From positions 225,032 through 289,031 of the forward strand of contig NZ_BQYM01000004.1 in the NCBI RefSeq assembly GCF_026008515.1: DNA of 64,000 nucleotides. The letters are read 5' to 3'. This document shows positions 9,489 to 19,650 of the stretch, piece by piece. Numbering within the stretch: position 1 is the first letter of the stretch; each line of letters begins with the position of its first letter. Source of the stretch: Hoyosella levis (GTDB lineage: Bacteria > Actinomycetota > Actinomycetes > Mycobacteriales > Mycobacteriaceae). The translations under genes were made by a program, and so were the position numbers. The notes under the pieces were generated by a model that saw only the letters and a program-made list of their open reading frames with translations, made no database searches and had not been told where the DNA came from.

Positions 9489-10405
9489 CGGCGGCGCTCG
9501 AGGTCACCGCCACAGGCCCGCTCGCGCTGCTGCAGGACGAGGGCCGCCCCGGCTACTCAGCCCAGGGCGTCACCTGGTCGGGCGCCGCGGACCTCGGCGC
9601 CTACCGGGCCGCGAACAGGCTCGTGGGCAACCAGCCCGGCATGGCGTGCATCGAGATCACCCTCGGCGGCTTCGAGGCCCGGGCGCTGCGCACCGTGTGC
9701 TGCGCGATCACCGGCGCGGCGGCAGGATCCCGCATCAACGGCAGGGCGCACGCCGCGCACCACCTGCTGTGGCTCGAGCCCGGCGATCACCTGGAGGTGG
9801 AGGCACCGGAATCAGGCTGCCGCTCCTACCTCGCGGCGCGGGGCGGGTTCCGCGGTGCCCGCGTGCTCGGCAGCCGCAGCACCGACACCCTCTCGGGCCT
9901 CGGGCCTCCCCCGCTCGCGGCCGGGGACCTGCTGGAGCTCGGCGATGGCAGCGCTTCCTGGCCGGCGGCGACACTGCTGCCGCCCTTGATCGTCCCGCCT
10001 CGCGCGGGGCCCGTGCACCTGCCGGTACTGCGTGGCCCGCGCGACGACTGGTTCACCCCGGAAGCATGGGCAGTGCTGTGCGGCAGCATGTTCGAGGTGA
10101 CCGCGGAGGCAAGCCGGGCGGGGGTCCGGCTGGAGTGTCCGGAGCCCCTTGAGCGGGCCCGGGAGAACGAGCTGCCCAGCGAGGGCATGATGCCCGGTGC
10201 CATCCAGGTGCCGCCTTCGGGGCAACCGGTGGTATTCCTGCGGGATCATCCCGTCACCGGCGGCTATCCCGTGATCGGCGTGGTTCTCGATGTTGATGCG
10301 GTGGGCCAGCTCCGCCCCGGCGACCAGGTGCGGTTCAATGCCGTGGCAAGCGGGCAGCGTGGGCCCGGCAGCTCAGCCAACGAGGTCGGCGAGGATGCTC
10401 CGTAG
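9485..10405 (+). CDS. pxpC: 5-oxoprolinase subunit C (KipA/biotin-dependent carboxyltransferase family)
   Basis: A 306-residue KipA-type protein, the third PxpABC subunit. The N-terminal LALLQDEGRPGYSAQGV and the C-terminal FLRDHPVTGGYPVIGVV are characteristic. The start overlaps the pxpB stop. At its 3' end the last 33 bp of coding sequence overlap the 3' coding end of the convergent DUF3093 gene on the other strand, with no room for a separate terminator between them. Confidence 0.92.
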   Translation: MTAALEVTATGPLALLQDEGRPGYSAQGVTWSGAADLGAYRAANRLVGNQPGMACIEITLGGFEARALRTVCCAITGAAAGSRINGRAHAAHHLLWLEPGDHLEVEAPESGCRSYLAARGGFRGARVLGSRSTDTLSGLGPPPLAAGDLLELGDGSASWPAATLLPPLIVPPRAGPVHLPVLRGPRDDWFTPEAWAVLCGSMFEVTAEASRAGVRLECPEPLERARENELPSEGMMPGAIQVPPSGQPVVFLRDHPVTGGYPVIGVVLDVDAVGQLRPGDQVRFNAVASGQRGPGSSANEVGEDAP

Positions 10406-10825
10406 CGATTCGTCATCGCGAGCCCACGCCTGCACGGTGCTGCCGTCGCGCAGCCGGAGCCCGATCCCGTTGCGGCGCCGCGGCACCGTCGGGAGCTCGC
10501 CCAGCGCGCGCGCCGACCACCAGTCGGGCTCCTCATGGCCTACCGCGGCAGGCAGCACTTCCGCGATGGTGCCGATCTCGATGACCTCGGTGCCTTGCCG
10601 CAGGATCCGCTCGTCGCAATACACGCTGACGTGGGCGCGGGCGGCAGCGATCTGCCACGCGAAGACGAGCGCCACCAGCACCACGGCGATGGCCCAGCCC
10701 AGCCAGTGCACGGGCCCCGGCATGAACGCCTCGATGACGATGCCGGTCACGCATCCGATCGGCACGATGAGCAGGGTCCGCCAGCGCGCGCCCTGCTCCT
10801 CGAATGGCAGCGCGAGCCCGGTCAT
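10373..10825 (-). CDS. DUF3093-like small membrane protein
   Basis: A 150-residue protein with two adjacent N-terminal hydrophobic segments (about residues 18-60), followed by a soluble Arg/Asp-rich domain ending in AWARDDESLRSILADLV. This layout and the WWSARALGELPTVPRR region match the actinobacterial DUF3093 family, whose function is unknown. The ATG at 10825 overlaps the stop of the upstream membrane-protein gene (ATGA). It is the promoter-distal gene of the hem operon and its 3' coding end overlaps pxpC by 33 bp. Confidence 0.75.
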   Translation of the reverse strand: MTGLALPFEEQGARWRTLLIVPIGCVTGIVIEAFMPGPVHWLGWAIAVVLVALVFAWQIAAARAHVSVYCDERILRQGTEVIEIGTIAEVLPAAVGHEEPDWWSARALGELPTVPRRRNGIGLRLRDGSTVQAWARDDESLRSILADLVG

Positions 10826-11232
10826 TCCACGAACCAGGGCTGGGCCGTGGGCCGGTACACGAGAAAGCAGGCGGCGGCGAGGGGCACGATCACCAGCAGG
10901 GCAAACATCCCGGCGAGGGGGAACGTGGCGGCCTCGTACAGGATGATCATGATGGAGAACGCGACAAGGGCCCGGCGGAACCGTGGTTCGCCCTTGCGGA
11001 CCCGTCCGGCAACGTAGGCGATGAATATCCCGGCGGCGAGCGCGATGCCACCGAACATCCGGAGGAGGTCGCGCAGCCTGCCTGGTTCCTGCAGGTCGGG
11101 CTGCTCGCTGCGCAGTGTCTCGATGTCGACGAACAACCAGGCGAGGCCCATCAGCACGAGCACGGCGGACGCGGCGAACCATAGCCAGTAGGCGGCCGTG
11201 ACGACCGTGGGCCGGACGGGCTGATCACCCAT
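10822..11232 (-). CDS. Putative four-helix membrane protein
   Basis: A 136-residue protein with four predicted transmembrane segments (about residues 12-34, 60-75, 88-105 and 108-126), separated by short charged loops. I do not recognise a named domain. It lies in the hem operon, overlapping the gene before it by 8 bp and the gene after it by 4 bp. M. tuberculosis also carries small transmembrane proteins (Rv0513, Rv0514) downstream of hemB, so it may be a positional counterpart. Its function is unknown. Confidence 0.75.
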   Translation of the reverse strand: MGDQPVRPTVVTAAYWLWFAASAVLVLMGLAWLFVDIETLRSEQPDLQEPGRLRDLLRMFGGIALAAGIFIAYVAGRVRKGEPRFRRALVAFSIMIILYEAATFPLAGMFALLVIVPLAAACFLVYRPTAQPWFVE

Positions 11233-11839
11233 TGATGTCCTCCCCCAGGAAGTAGCGGGTGGACTCGGCCCGGTGCATCGCGATGAGCGCGCCTACCCCG
11301 AACACTGCCTGCACGAGGCTGATCCCCGAATCGATGAACACGAGGACGCCCTCGCCGCGTGCGGCGAAGAACACCGGGATGGCGAGGAGGACGAAGACGA
11401 TGGCGAGCGCGGACAGGCCGACGCGGCCCCATTGCTTGCCGCGCAGCATCGCGCGCGCCGCGAAAAGGATGACGCCTAGCAGCAACAGCAGGACGAGCCC
11501 CAGCATGCCGATAGCGACCCAGGAGAAGATCCGGGCCTGCTCGAGGGTGAGCTCGAGGTCCGCTGACTGCTGCTCCGACTGCTCGAGGATCCGCTCGGCG
11601 AGGGTGTCGATGTCCTGCCCCATGCGGGCCAGGCGGAAGGGGATGGCAAGCGCGCCGAGCAGGATGATGATGAGCCACACCTGGTAGGCGGTGACGACAT
11701 CGTGCGGGGGGACGCGCCGCTTCCCGCCACGCTTGCCGGTGTGCCCGCCCGCGGGTGCCGGGCGCTGCGCGTGCCGGGGCGGCGGCTGCCAGGGGTCGCG
11801 GCTCGGCGGGCCGGGTGGCGGCGAGGGATCGTGGGTCAT
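11225..11839 (-). CDS. Membrane protein with Pro-rich N-terminus
   Basis: A 204-residue protein. Residues 1-35 are rich in Pro, Arg and Gly and probably disordered in the cytosol. Four hydrophobic segments follow, with a Glu/Gln-rich stretch of about 40 residues between the first and second (from [11 protein letters not shown] on) that could be a short coiled coil outside the membrane. No catalytic motif is seen. The start overlaps the hemB stop by 4 bp, so it is translated with the heme genes. It is a positional counterpart of the transmembrane gene that follows hemB in mycobacteria. Confidence 0.78.
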   Translation of the reverse strand: MTHDPSPPPGPPSRDPWQPPPRHAQRPAPAGGHTGKRGGKRRVPPHDVVTAYQVWLIIILLGALAIPFRLARMGQDIDTLAERILEQSEQQSADLELTLEQARIFSWVAIGMLGLVLLLLLGVILFAARAMLRGKQWGRVGLSALAIVFVLLAIPVFFAARGEGVLVFIDSGISLVQAVFGVGALIAMHRAESTRYFLGEDING

Positions 11840-12816
11840 GACCGCAGCATCCTCGCGGCCTCGGTGGCCCAGTAGGTGAGGATGATCCCGGCGCCGGCGC
11901 GGTGAATGCTGAGCAACGATTCAAGGATGGCGCGGTCCTTGTCGATCCAGCCGCGCTCGGCGGCGGCGCTGATCATCGAGTACTCGCCAGATACCTGGTA
12001 CGCGGCGACGGGAACCGTCGACGCGGCAGCGACGTCGCGAATGATGTCGAGGTACATCATCGCGGGCTTGACCATCACCATGTCAGCGCCTTCGGCGAGA
12101 TCGAGGGTGACCTCTCGAAGTGATTCGCGCGCGTTCGCGGGGTCCTGCTGGTAGCTCGCCCGAGTGCCCTTGAGGGAGGAACCTACGGCCTCGCGGAACG
12201 GGCCATACAGCGCTGATGCGTATTTCGCCGAGTAGGCGAGGATCGCTACGTCCTGGTGACCCGCGTCGTCGAGCGCGCCACGGATGCGCCCAACCTGCCC
12301 GTCCATCATTCCGCTGGGCGAGACGATGTGCGCCCCGGCGCTGGCCTGGGCGACGGCGAGGCGTGCGTAATGCTCGAGCGTGGCGTCGTTGTCCACGCGT
12401 CCTTGCTCGTCGAGGACCCCGCAGTGGCCGTGGTCGGTGAACTCGTCGAGGCAGGTGTCGGCCATCAGGACCGTGCTGTCGCCGAGGTCGGTACGCAGCT
12501 GGCCCAAGGATCGGTTGAGGATGCCGCTGGGGTCGCATCCCGCGCTGCCATCGGCGTCCTTGTCCGTGGGCTCGGGCACCCCGAAGAGCATGAGCCCGCC
12601 CACTCCCGCCTCGGTGGCCTCCGCGGCAGCGCGGCGCGCGGTCTCGAGGGTGTGCTGCACCACGCCGGGCATGGACGCGATGGGGCGCGGCTCGGTCAGT
12701 CCGTCAGCGACGAACATCGGCAGCACCAGCTGGCGCGGGTCCACGTCATGCTCGGCAACGAGCCGGCGCAGGGCAGGGGTGGTCCGCAGTCGCCGCGGAC
12801 GGTCCGTAGGAAACAT
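11836..12816 (-). CDS. hemB: Delta-aminolevulinic acid dehydratase (porphobilinogen synthase)
   Basis: Condenses two aminolevulinate molecules to porphobilinogen, the second committed step of tetrapyrrole synthesis. The 326-residue protein has both active-site lysine regions: [17 protein letters not shown] and [15 protein letters not shown] (Schiff-base lysine). The metal-site region is [14 protein letters not shown], which keeps two cysteines and so resembles the zinc-type rather than the purely magnesium-type site. It lies 62 bp after the cobA/hemD gene and is coupled to the membrane-protein genes after it. Confidence 0.96.
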   Translation of the reverse strand: MFPTDRPRRLRTTPALRRLVAEHDVDPRQLVLPMFVADGLTEPRPIASMPGVVQHTLETARRAAAEATEAGVGGLMLFGVPEPTDKDADGSAGCDPSGILNRSLGQLRTDLGDSTVLMADTCLDEFTDHGHCGVLDEQGRVDNDATLEHYARLAVAQASAGAHIVSPSGMMDGQVGRIRGALDDAGHQDVAILAYSAKYASALYGPFREAVGSSLKGTRASYQQDPANARESLREVTLDLAEGADMVMVKPAMMYLDIIRDVAAASTVPVAAYQVSGEYSMISAAAERGWIDKDRAILESLLSIHRAGAGIILTYWATEAARMLRS

Positions 12817-12878
12817 GAGCCTTTCCTCGGCATCGAGGGTCGCAGGACGGGGGGCCGCCCGATCGTCAGCAGCCTACC

Positions 12879-14441
12879 TCAGCGGCGCGCGCGGGACCTC
12901 TTGCGCGGCGGCGGCAGCAGCCCCTCGGCCCGCAAGTAGGACGCGTGGGCAGCGAGCGCATCGACGAGCGCGCCTACCTGCGCGGTCTCCGGCTGAACAT
13001 CCACGCGCAGGCCGAACTCGATCGCGGTCTCCGCGGTCTTCGGCCCGATGCAGGCCACGATGGTGCGCTGATGGGGCTTTCCGGCGATGCCGACGAGGTT
13101 GCGAACGGTGGAGGAAGACGTGAACAGAACCGCGTCGAAGCCACCGGTCTTGATCATCTCGCGGATCTCGGCGGACGGCGGGGCGGCACGGACAGTGCGG
13201 TAAGCGGTGACATCGTCGATCTCCCAGCCGCGCTCGCGAAGACCCTCGGCCAGCGTCTCGGTGGCGATGTCAGCGCGCGGGAGCAGCACCCGATCGACGG
13301 GATCGAGGACGTCGTCGTAGGGCGGGAAGTCCGCGAGCAGCCCGAGGCTGGACTGCTCCCCCGAGGGAACGAGCTCGGGGGTGATGCCGAAGGCCCGCAC
13401 CTTCTCGGCGGTGGCCTCGCCCACGCAGGCGATCTTTACTCCAGAGAATGCCCGGGCGTCGAGACCGAACTCCTCGAACTTCTCCCACACGGCCTTGACC
13501 GCGTTGGTCGAGGTGAAGACGACCCACTGGTACCGGCCGTCGACGAGGCCCTTGACGGCGCGCTCCATCTGCGCGGGGCTGCGCGGGGGCTCCACCGAGA
13601 TCGTGGGCACCTCGATGGGGATCGCGCCGAAGTCGACGAGCCGCTCGCTCATCTCCCCCGCCTGGTGCTTGGTGCGCGGCACCAGGACGGTCCAGCCATA
13701 CAGGTCGCGGGTCTCCCACCAGGACATCTTGCCGCGGGCAGCAACAACCTTGCCGACGGTGACGATCAAGGCTCCCTGCAGGTCTGCCCCGGCCGTGTTG
13801 AGGGTTGCGAGGGTGGCCTCGACGGTGCGCTGCTTGCAGGTGGTACCGCTGATGGTGATGGCCGCGGGGGTCTGGGGCGCGAGGCCATGCTCGACGAGCG
13901 CGCTGGCGACCTCCGCGAGATGGCTGGAGGTGGCGTGGAGCACCAGCGGGCCGGGGGCGGCGGCGAGCGCGGACCAATCGACATTGCAACGCACGTCGGC
14001 CACGGTGTGCCCGGCGCCCAGCGGCATGCCCGCATATGCGGGAACGACACAGCCCGGGGCGAGCCCCGGCACGACCTCGAACTGCACCTGGGTCCTGGCC
14101 ACCGCAGTGATCTCGGCGAGCACCGAATCAGTGGTCATCGGATCGCCGGCGACGAGCCGCACCACATCGTGGCCCTTGCGGGCCTCGGCGACGAGCGTGC
14201 GCGCGACTTCCGCGGGCTCCCCGAGAGCAGGCTTGACGTCGAGCGATGGGGAGTCGTCGGTGCCGGTGCACAAGCACTCCCCGACGAGGCCGACTACGGC
14301 CTCGCTGACGTCAGCATCGACAAAAGCGACCGCCGTCGACTCGAGGACCTGCTTCGCGCGCAGGGTCAGCAGAGCCGGATCCCCTGGCCCGGATCCGACA
14401 AAGAGGATCCGGCCAGGTGTGCTCTTGCGTGCTCGGCTCAT
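12879..14441 (-). CDS. hemD: Fused uroporphyrinogen-III C-methyltransferase / uroporphyrinogen-III synthase
   Basis: A two-domain tetrapyrrole enzyme of 520 residues. The N-terminal half begins GRILFVGSGPGDPALLTLRA and is a SAM-dependent uroporphyrinogen methyltransferase (CobA/SUMT type), also containing VRLVAGDPMTTDS. The C-terminal half (about residues 265-505) is a HemD-type synthase that closes hydroxymethylbilane to uroporphyrinogen III, including VVFTSTNAVKAVWE and DAVLFTSSSTVRNL. Such fusions are usual in Actinobacteria. The ATG at 14441 has a good GGAG eight bases upstream; a longer start at 14498 would overlap the hemC stop (ATGA) and cannot be excluded. The C-terminus is a short Arg/Lys-rich tail. 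Confidence 0.93.
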   Translation of the reverse strand: MSRARKSTPGRILFVGSGPGDPALLTLRAKQVLESTAVAFVDADVSEAVVGLVGECLCTGTDDSPSLDVKPALGEPAEVARTLVAEARKGHDVVRLVAGDPMTTDSVLAEITAVARTQVQFEVVPGLAPGCVVPAYAGMPLGAGHTVADVRCNVDWSALAAAPGPLVLHATSSHLAEVASALVEHGLAPQTPAAITISGTTCKQRTVEATLATLNTAGADLQGALIVTVGKVVAARGKMSWWETRDLYGWTVLVPRTKHQAGEMSERLVDFGAIPIEVPTISVEPPRSPAQMERAVKGLVDGRYQWVVFTSTNAVKAVWEKFEEFGLDARAFSGVKIACVGEATAEKVRAFGITPELVPSGEQSSLGLLADFPPYDDVLDPVDRVLLPRADIATETLAEGLRERGWEIDDVTAYRTVRAAPPSAEIREMIKTGGFDAVLFTSSSTVRNLVGIAGKPHQRTIVACIGPKTAETAIEFGLRVDVQPETAQVGALVDALAAHASYLRAEGLLPPPRKRSRARR

Positions 14442-14494
14442 CGGCGAAACTCCAGTCAGGTCGCAATGGTGTGTCACGGGGCTGGCTGCGGGGA

Positions 14495-15466
14495 TCACTG
14501 CCCGGGCGGATCAGGATCCGCCTCCCGCGTGGCAGGCATGATGTCCCGTGCGCCTAAGTCAAGCAGTTCGCGGGCAAGTTCTTGGCCGGTTTGCACGGCT
14601 TGGTGCAAAGCGCCAGTTCGCGAGGAACGGATCACCTCGGAACCGTCGAGCGCCACCACGCAGGCACGCAGGAAGAGCTCGAGGTGGACGGTGCCGTCAT
14701 CGTCGAGTGATTCCGCGATCACGGCGAGCGCGCCGACGGGCGCGGTGCAGCCCGCCTCGAGCTCGGCAAGCACCGCGCGCTCCGCAGCGACCACGGCACG
14801 GGCCTCCGGGTCATCCTGCGCGGCGACCGCGGCGATGATGTCGGTATCGCTGCTCCGGCATTCCACGGCGAGCGCGCCCTGCGCGGGCGCGGGCAGCATC
14901 TGCACCGGGTCCAGGGACTCGGAGACCTCGTCGAGGCGATCGACCCGGGCGATGCCAGCACGGGCCAGCACGACGGCGTCGAGCTCGCCCGAGGTGACGC
15001 GGCCAATACGGGTGTCGATGTTGCCGCGCAGCGGAACGATCTCGAGACCCAGGCCCAGGGCGCGCAGCTGGGATGCCCGCCGAGGGGCGGACGTGCCCAC
15101 CCGGGAGCCGTGCGGCAGCTCGCCCAGCACTAGGTTGTCCCGCGCCACCAGGGCATCGCGGGGATCCTCGCGCGGCGGCACCGCAGCGATGACGAACCGG
15201 GGGTCAACCGCGGTGGGCAGGTCCTTGTAGGAGTGGACGGCGACATCTACCTCGCCGGAAGCGAGCGCGTCGCGGACGGCGGCGGTGAACACGCCGACAC
15301 CGATCTTCTCCACGGGTTCCGCGGAGGCGTCCCCGGCGGTGCGGACGACCACGAGCTCCGCAGGGTGGCCGCCAGCGATCAGGGCATCACGGACGGTGCC
15401 CGCCTGGGTGAGGGCGAGAACGCTGCCCCTTGTACCGATGCGGAGCGGCCGATGCGATTCACTCAT
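14495..15466 (-). CDS. hemC: Hydroxymethylbilane synthase (porphobilinogen deaminase)
   Basis: Polymerises four porphobilinogens to hydroxymethylbilane. The 323-residue protein has the family N-terminus [15 protein letters not shown], the substrate-loop [11 protein letters not shown], and Cys240 in [11 protein letters not shown] that carries the dipyrromethane cofactor. The ATG at 15466 overlaps the end of hemA by 8 bp; an extended frame start further upstream would lie wholly inside hemA and adds no conserved sequence. It is the second gene of the hem operon. Confidence 0.95.
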   Translation of the reverse strand: MSESHRPLRIGTRGSVLALTQAGTVRDALIAGGHPAELVVVRTAGDASAEPVEKIGVGVFTAAVRDALASGEVDVAVHSYKDLPTAVDPRFVIAAVPPREDPRDALVARDNLVLGELPHGSRVGTSAPRRASQLRALGLGLEIVPLRGNIDTRIGRVTSGELDAVVLARAGIARVDRLDEVSESLDPVQMLPAPAQGALAVECRSSDTDIIAAVAAQDDPEARAVVAAERAVLAELEAGCTAPVGALAVIAESLDDDGTVHLELFLRACVVALDGSEVIRSSRTGALHQAVQTGQELARELLDLGARDIMPATREADPDPPGQ

Positions 15467-16817
15467 CGTCGTGGCCCCGTACCGCCTGCTCGAAGCCTGC
15501 CGCGGGAACCTCATGCGTCATGGCGGTGACCGCGGCCGTGGTGGCTGGCGTCAGCTCGAACAGCTCCCGCAGCGCCTCGGCGTAGTTGCCCCCATCGGGC
15601 GAGGACGCGAGCTGCTTGACCCGGACGGTGGGCGCGTGGAGCAGCTTGTCGACAACGCGGCGCACGGTGTTGGCGATCTCGTCGCGGTGCGCATCGTCGA
15701 GGGCGGGGATCTTCGAGTCCAGGCGCATCAGCTCGGCCTCCACCACCTCGGCCGCGCGGCGGCGCAGCGCGGTCACCGTGGGCGTGACCTGCGCGAGCCG
15801 CTGGTTGCCCAGGTAGGCGGCGAGCTCATCGGCCACGATGGAGTGCGCGGCCTCCGCGTCCCCGACCGCTGCCCCGGCGCCGGGATCGCGCCGCAGCGTC
15901 TCCATATCGAGCAGGTGGACCCGGGGAAGGCCAGCGATCGCGGGCTCGACATCACGCGGCAGCCCGAGGTCGCAGATGACGAGGTCGTGGTCCATGCGGC
16001 GGGCCATCGCCTGGTGGGCATCGCCGAGCTCGACTACCGAGCCCACCGCTCCCGTGCAGGTAACAAGCACATCGGCCGAAGCAATGGCATCAATGAGCCC
16101 GGAGAGGTCGGAGGCAGTGGCTTCCACGCCATTCTCGCGGGCGGTCGCGGCAAGGTTCGCGGCCTTGTCGAGCGTGCGGTTGACGATCTGGAGGCGAGCG
16201 ATGCCAGCGCGGGAGAGGTGCGCGACAGCCAGTCCAGCCATGGCACCGGCGCCGATGACGGCGGCACTGCGTCCAGCGAGGCTGCCCTGTAGCTTCTGGG
16301 CGCGGTCGAGCGCGACGGAGACCACGGACGCGCCCGCGGAATCAATGCCCGTCTCGGTATGGACGCGCTTGCCCACGCGCAGGGCGTGCTGCGCGAGCTC
16401 ATGCACTACCCGCCCAGCGGCCTGGTGCTCGTCGGATTCCGCGTAGGCGGTGCGGACCTGCCCGAGGATCTGCTGCTCGCCAACGACGATGGAATCAAGC
16501 CCGCTTGCCACGGTGAACAGGTGCTCCACGGCCGCTTCGCTGTAGTGCACGTAGGCGTGGCGCGAGAGGACATTGATATCCAGGCCGGAATGCTCGGATA
16601 GCAACCTCGTGATGTCATTGAGCCCGCCGTGGAAGGCGTCGACCACGGCGTAGATCTCCACGCGGTTGCAGGTGGAGATGACCATCGCCTCGGAGACGTG
16701 CGGCGAGAGCATAATGGCGTCGAGCATCTTGGGGCGATCAGCCTCGGCGAACGCGACCCGCTCGAGGATCGGCACCGGAGCACTGTGATGGGACACACCA
16801 AGGAGCAGAATACTCAC
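15459..16817 (-). CDS. hemA: Glutamyl-tRNA reductase
   Basis: NADPH-dependent reduction of glutamyl-tRNA(Glu) to glutamate-1-semialdehyde, the first and usually rate-limiting step of the C5 heme pathway. With the GTG at 16817 the protein has 452 residues, starts [14 protein letters not shown] and puts the catalytic cysteine at position 50 ([11 protein letters not shown]), exactly as in the family. The NADPH domain shows [15 protein letters not shown]. The C-terminal dimerisation helix is present. The Shine-Dalgarno is weak (GGTGAT). It heads the operon hemA-hemC-cobA/hemD-hemB. An open frame 36 codons longer is probably not used. Confidence 0.95.
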   Translation of the reverse strand: MSILLLGVSHHSAPVPILERVAFAEADRPKMLDAIMLSPHVSEAMVISTCNRVEIYAVVDAFHGGLNDITRLLSEHSGLDINVLSRHAYVHYSEAAVEHLFTVASGLDSIVVGEQQILGQVRTAYAESDEHQAAGRVVHELAQHALRVGKRVHTETGIDSAGASVVSVALDRAQKLQGSLAGRSAAVIGAGAMAGLAVAHLSRAGIARLQIVNRTLDKAANLAATARENGVEATASDLSGLIDAIASADVLVTCTGAVGSVVELGDAHQAMARRMDHDLVICDLGLPRDVEPAIAGLPRVHLLDMETLRRDPGAGAAVGDAEAAHSIVADELAAYLGNQRLAQVTPTVTALRRRAAEVVEAELMRLDSKIPALDDAHRDEIANTVRRVVDKLLHAPTVRVKQLASSPDGGNYAEALRELFELTPATTAAVTAMTHEVPAAGFEQAVRGHDDE

Positions 16818-16993
16818 AGCAGCATCACCGGCCCGCGTTCCGTGGACGAGGCCCTGCGGGCCACACACTGGTGCCGTCGAGTGGTGGGAACGATAGCGAT
16901 GTTCCCTCTCCCTGGTGGCGCGCACGCTGCCAGGGGGTGATCTGTTCCCTCACGTCGAAGGCTCCTTGCCAGCCAGTGGATATGCTGTTAACC

Positions 16994-17021
16994 ACAGTAA
17001 ACCCGTCGCACTGTTTGTCTA
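16994..17021 (-). promoter_or_regulatory. Candidate hemA operon promoter
   Basis: Read on the minus strand, TAGACA (17016-17021) and TACTGT (16994-16999) are separated by 16 bp and resemble -35 and -10 elements. They lie about 180 bp before the hemA start. A tandem AACGGT repeat sits next to the -35. The rest of the 278-bp gap between hemA and the glutaredoxin-like gene holds nothing else I recognise. Confidence 0.4.
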
Positions 17022-17095
17022 ACGGTAACGGTTGATGATCGCCGTTTCCAAGTCACCGAAGTGCCCTGACCAGCCCCAACTGATTAAGGGCACCC

Positions 17096-17386
17096 TCACA
17101 TCGCCAGGTCGGCGCGCAGTCGGTCCACATCCACCCCGCCGTAACTGTGTTCCACGCCATTCACGAGCACCACCGGCACGCGATCCCCGAACTCCTCGCG
17201 CAGTTCCGGATCCCGCGCCGCGGCCTCATCGATATCGACTTCCTCGAACGCCATGCCGAGCGGCGCGAGCATCTCGGCGAGAACAGACCTCGCCGCCGCG
17301 CACGCCGAGCACCCCGCCCGGCCGAGCAACAACACCGCCGCCCGCTCCCCCGCCACTCCCTCTGCCCCGGAATCATCAATGCCCAC
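17096..17386 (-). CDS. Glutaredoxin-like (DUF836-type) thioredoxin-fold protein
   Basis: A 96-residue protein with a thioredoxin-type fold: a beta strand VLLLGRAGCSAC, a redox motif C-S-A-C, a helix, and the cis-proline region DRVPVVLVNG. It probably takes part in thiol-disulfide exchange in the cytosol. The GTG at 17386 starts the protein just before the fold; the longer open frame would run into the promoter of the divergent HAD gene. A glutaredoxin-like gene (Rv0508) also precedes hemA in M. tuberculosis, which supports the call. No experimental substrate is known to me. Confidence 0.82.
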   Translation of the reverse strand: MGIDDSGAEGVAGERAAVLLLGRAGCSACAAARSVLAEMLAPLGMAFEEVDIDEAAARDPELREEFGDRVPVVLVNGVEHSYGGVDVDRLRADLAM

Positions 17387-17501
17387 ACCCCGAGCATAGG
17401 CGCGCGGCCCAAGCCCCGTCCGCCACGCAGGCATTGGCGTGTGTGGCAACGTGGAGACGTCTAGTGTGTTGGACAGAGGCTGCGAATCGGGAGGTTGGGA
17501 C

Positions 17502-18455
17502 GTGCCGGACCGTACAGGGTTCTTCAGCACTGGCTCGGATTGGATGCGGAGCCGTTGGGAGGCGCACCGGCCATTCGGCATGAGCATCGCCGAGAAGCGC
17601 CTCAACATCGCGGGCGAGGCCAGCGCGGAGATGGCCCACGCGCTCTACGAGGCAGCCCAGGATGCCCGCGACCGCGCGGTCCCCCGCGACCTCACTGCAG
17701 CTGCGTTCTTCGACGTCGACAACACGATGGTCGCCGGCGCTTCCTCGATCCACTTCATCCGCGGGCTCGCTGCCCGTGACTACATCTCGGTGCGCGATAT
17801 GGCCGGCGCCGGCTGGACCCAGCTGAAGTTCCGGATCACCGGCAAGGAGAACAGCCGGGACGTGGCAAGCGGCAAGGAGAAGGCCCTGTCCTTCATCGCG
17901 GGCCGCTCGACCGCCGAGTTCACCCAGCTCGGCGAGGAGATCTATGACGAGCTGATCGCTGACAAGATCTGGCCCGGCACCCGCGCGCTCGCGCAGATGC
18001 ACCTCGACGCCGGGCAGCAGGTCTGGCTGGTCACCGCCACACCCGTGGAGCTCGCCCAGGTGATCGCCAAGAGGCTCGGCCTGACCGGGGCGCTCGGCAC
18101 CGTGCTCGAGAGCAAGGACGGCAAGTTCACCGGCCGTCTCGTCGGAGACCTGCTGCACGGCCGCGGCAAGGCGCACGCGATCCGTGGCCTCGCTGCGCGC
18201 GAGGGGCTGAACCTGCGCCGCTGCACGGCCTACTCGGATAGCTTCAACGACCTGCCCATGCTCACTGCGGTGGGCACCGCCGTCGCGATCAACCCGGACT
18301 CGGACCTGCGCGTGGTGGCCCGGGACCGGAGCTGGGAGATCCGCGACTTCCGAACGGGCCGCAAGGCAGCGAAGGTCGGGATCCCGACCGCGCTCGCGCT
18401 CGGCGCGCTCGGCGGCACGGTCGCCGCGATCGCGAGCCGCCGCGCCGAGCCCTGA
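17502..18455 (+). CDS. HAD-IB family phosphatase (SerB-like)
   Basis: A 317-residue haloacid-dehalogenase phosphatase of the SerB/HAD-IB type. The nucleophile motif is [11 protein letters not shown] with Asp71; later motifs include VWLVTATP and [12 protein letters not shown]. The last 25 residues ([20 protein letters not shown]) form a possible membrane anchor. The GTG at 17502 was chosen because GGAGG lies seven bases upstream. The homologue in the same place in M. tuberculosis is annotated serB1, but the true substrate (phosphoserine or a lipid or sugar phosphate) is not shown by the sequence. The neighbouring acyltransferase would fit a lipid role. Confidence 0.85.
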   Translation: MPDRTGFFSTGSDWMRSRWEAHRPFGMSIAEKRLNIAGEASAEMAHALYEAAQDARDRAVPRDLTAAAFFDVDNTMVAGASSIHFIRGLAARDYISVRDMAGAGWTQLKFRITGKENSRDVASGKEKALSFIAGRSTAEFTQLGEEIYDELIADKIWPGTRALAQMHLDAGQQVWLVTATPVELAQVIAKRLGLTGALGTVLESKDGKFTGRLVGDLLHGRGKAHAIRGLAAREGLNLRRCTAYSDSFNDLPMLTAVGTAVAINPDSDLRVVARDRSWEIRDFRTGRKAAKVGIPTALALGALGGTVAAIASRRAEP

Positions 18456-18511
18456 CGCTGGGCTCTGGCCCTGGGCAGCCACTGGCCGAGGCCGTTGACA
18501 GCGCTGTAGAG

Positions 18512-19630
18512 CTATCCGAGGAAGATGTTTCGCCGGTTGGCGAGCACCCGGTAGAGGGTCTGCTGGATGGTCTCGCGCACCTGGTCGGTGAGGTCGAAGA
18601 CGACCATCGGATCCTCGGCGGCAGCGGCGTCATACTCCGAGGTGTCGATGGGCTCGCCGAACACGATGTGCCACTTGGTGGGCAGCGGGATCATGCCGAC
18701 CGGGCCAAGCAGCGGGAAAAGCGGAGTGATCGGGAAATAAGGCAGGCCAAGAAGCCGCGCGAGCGCCTTGAAGTCGCCGATCTTCGGGTAGATCTCCTCG
18801 GAGCCCACGATGGAGCACGGGATGATCGGCGCGCCCGTCCGCAGCGCGGCGGACACGAACCCGCCACGCCCGAACCGCTGCAGCTTGTAGCGATCGGAGT
18901 ACGGCTTGCCGACGCCCTTGAACCCCTCGGGGAACACCGCGGTGAGCTCGCCGTTGCGCAGCAGCCGCTCAGCGTCGGGGTTGCAGGCAAGCGTGTGCCC
19001 CGCCTTGCGCGCGACCGTGGAGACCCCTGGCATATCGAACACCAGATCGGCGGCGAGCATCCGCATGGGGCGATGGCCAGGGGTGCGATCGTGCACCGCT
19101 ACCGAGGTCATCAGCCCGTCGATGGGCACCACGCCGGCGTGGTTGGCGACGATGAGCGCGGCGCCCCGCTCGGGGAGGTTGTGAATGCCGGTGACATCGA
19201 CCCGGAACCACTTGTCGTACATGGGGCGAAGCAGCGGCAGCAGGACGTTGTCGTTGAGATGCTCGTCGTAGCCGAACTCATCGATCTCGTAGTCGCCGGT
19301 GATGCGTCGGCGCAGGAACGCGGCGGTATCCGAGACCTGCATCGCGATCTTGTTCCGGACACCACCGAGCGGGATCGGGATCGGCAGGGCGAAGTGGCCG
19401 GTATCCGCGGCCTCCCCGCCGGGCTCGCCCGGGGAGCGCTGGTCCTCGAACTCTTCCGCGGTGAGGTCGGCGCCGGTCGTCTCGTCCTGCCCTGCCGACG
19501 TGTCGCCGTCCCCGGACGGCACCGGGGGGTGATGCTGGATGAGGTCATTGTCGGAGACGTCCTGCGTCGCGGCAGACCCGGCGGATCGGCGCTGGAACGC
19601 GTCACCGTGGAGTGGAATCACCTTGGCCAT
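18512..19630 (-). CDS. Lysophospholipid acyltransferase family protein
   Basis: A PlsC-type membrane acyltransferase of 372 residues. The catalytic HX4D box is NHAGVVPIDG and the acceptor-binding box is FPEGFKGVGK. The first 100 residues or so, rich in Asp, Glu, Gly and Pro, are a probably disordered lead not found in PlsC itself. The ATG at 19630 has GGGAG upstream; the alternative ATG at 19654 overlaps the epimerase stop by 4 bp. It resembles M. tuberculosis Rv0502 in family and position, and may acylate a lysophospholipid or glycolipid. Confidence 0.85.
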   Translation of the reverse strand: MAKVIPLHGDAFQRRSAGSAATQDVSDNDLIQHHPPVPSGDGDTSAGQDETTGADLTAEEFEDQRSPGEPGGEAADTGHFALPIPIPLGGVRNKIAMQVSDTAAFLRRRITGDYEIDEFGYDEHLNDNVLLPLLRPMYDKWFRVDVTGIHNLPERGAALIVANHAGVVPIDGLMTSVAVHDRTPGHRPMRMLAADLVFDMPGVSTVARKAGHTLACNPDAERLLRNGELTAVFPEGFKGVGKPYSDRYKLQRFGRGGFVSAALRTGAPIIPCSIVGSEEIYPKIGDFKALARLLGLPYFPITPLFPLLGPVGMIPLPTKWHIVFGEPIDTSEYDAAAAEDPMVVFDLTDQVRETIQQTLYRVLANRRNIFLG

Positions 19631-19650
19631 GCCTGTGCTCTCCCTTTGCG

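Noticed and set aside
12966..15230. Long plus-strand frame (761 codons) opposite hemD and hemC
   Set aside because: Shadow of two conserved minus-strand genes; no domain and no initiation signal.
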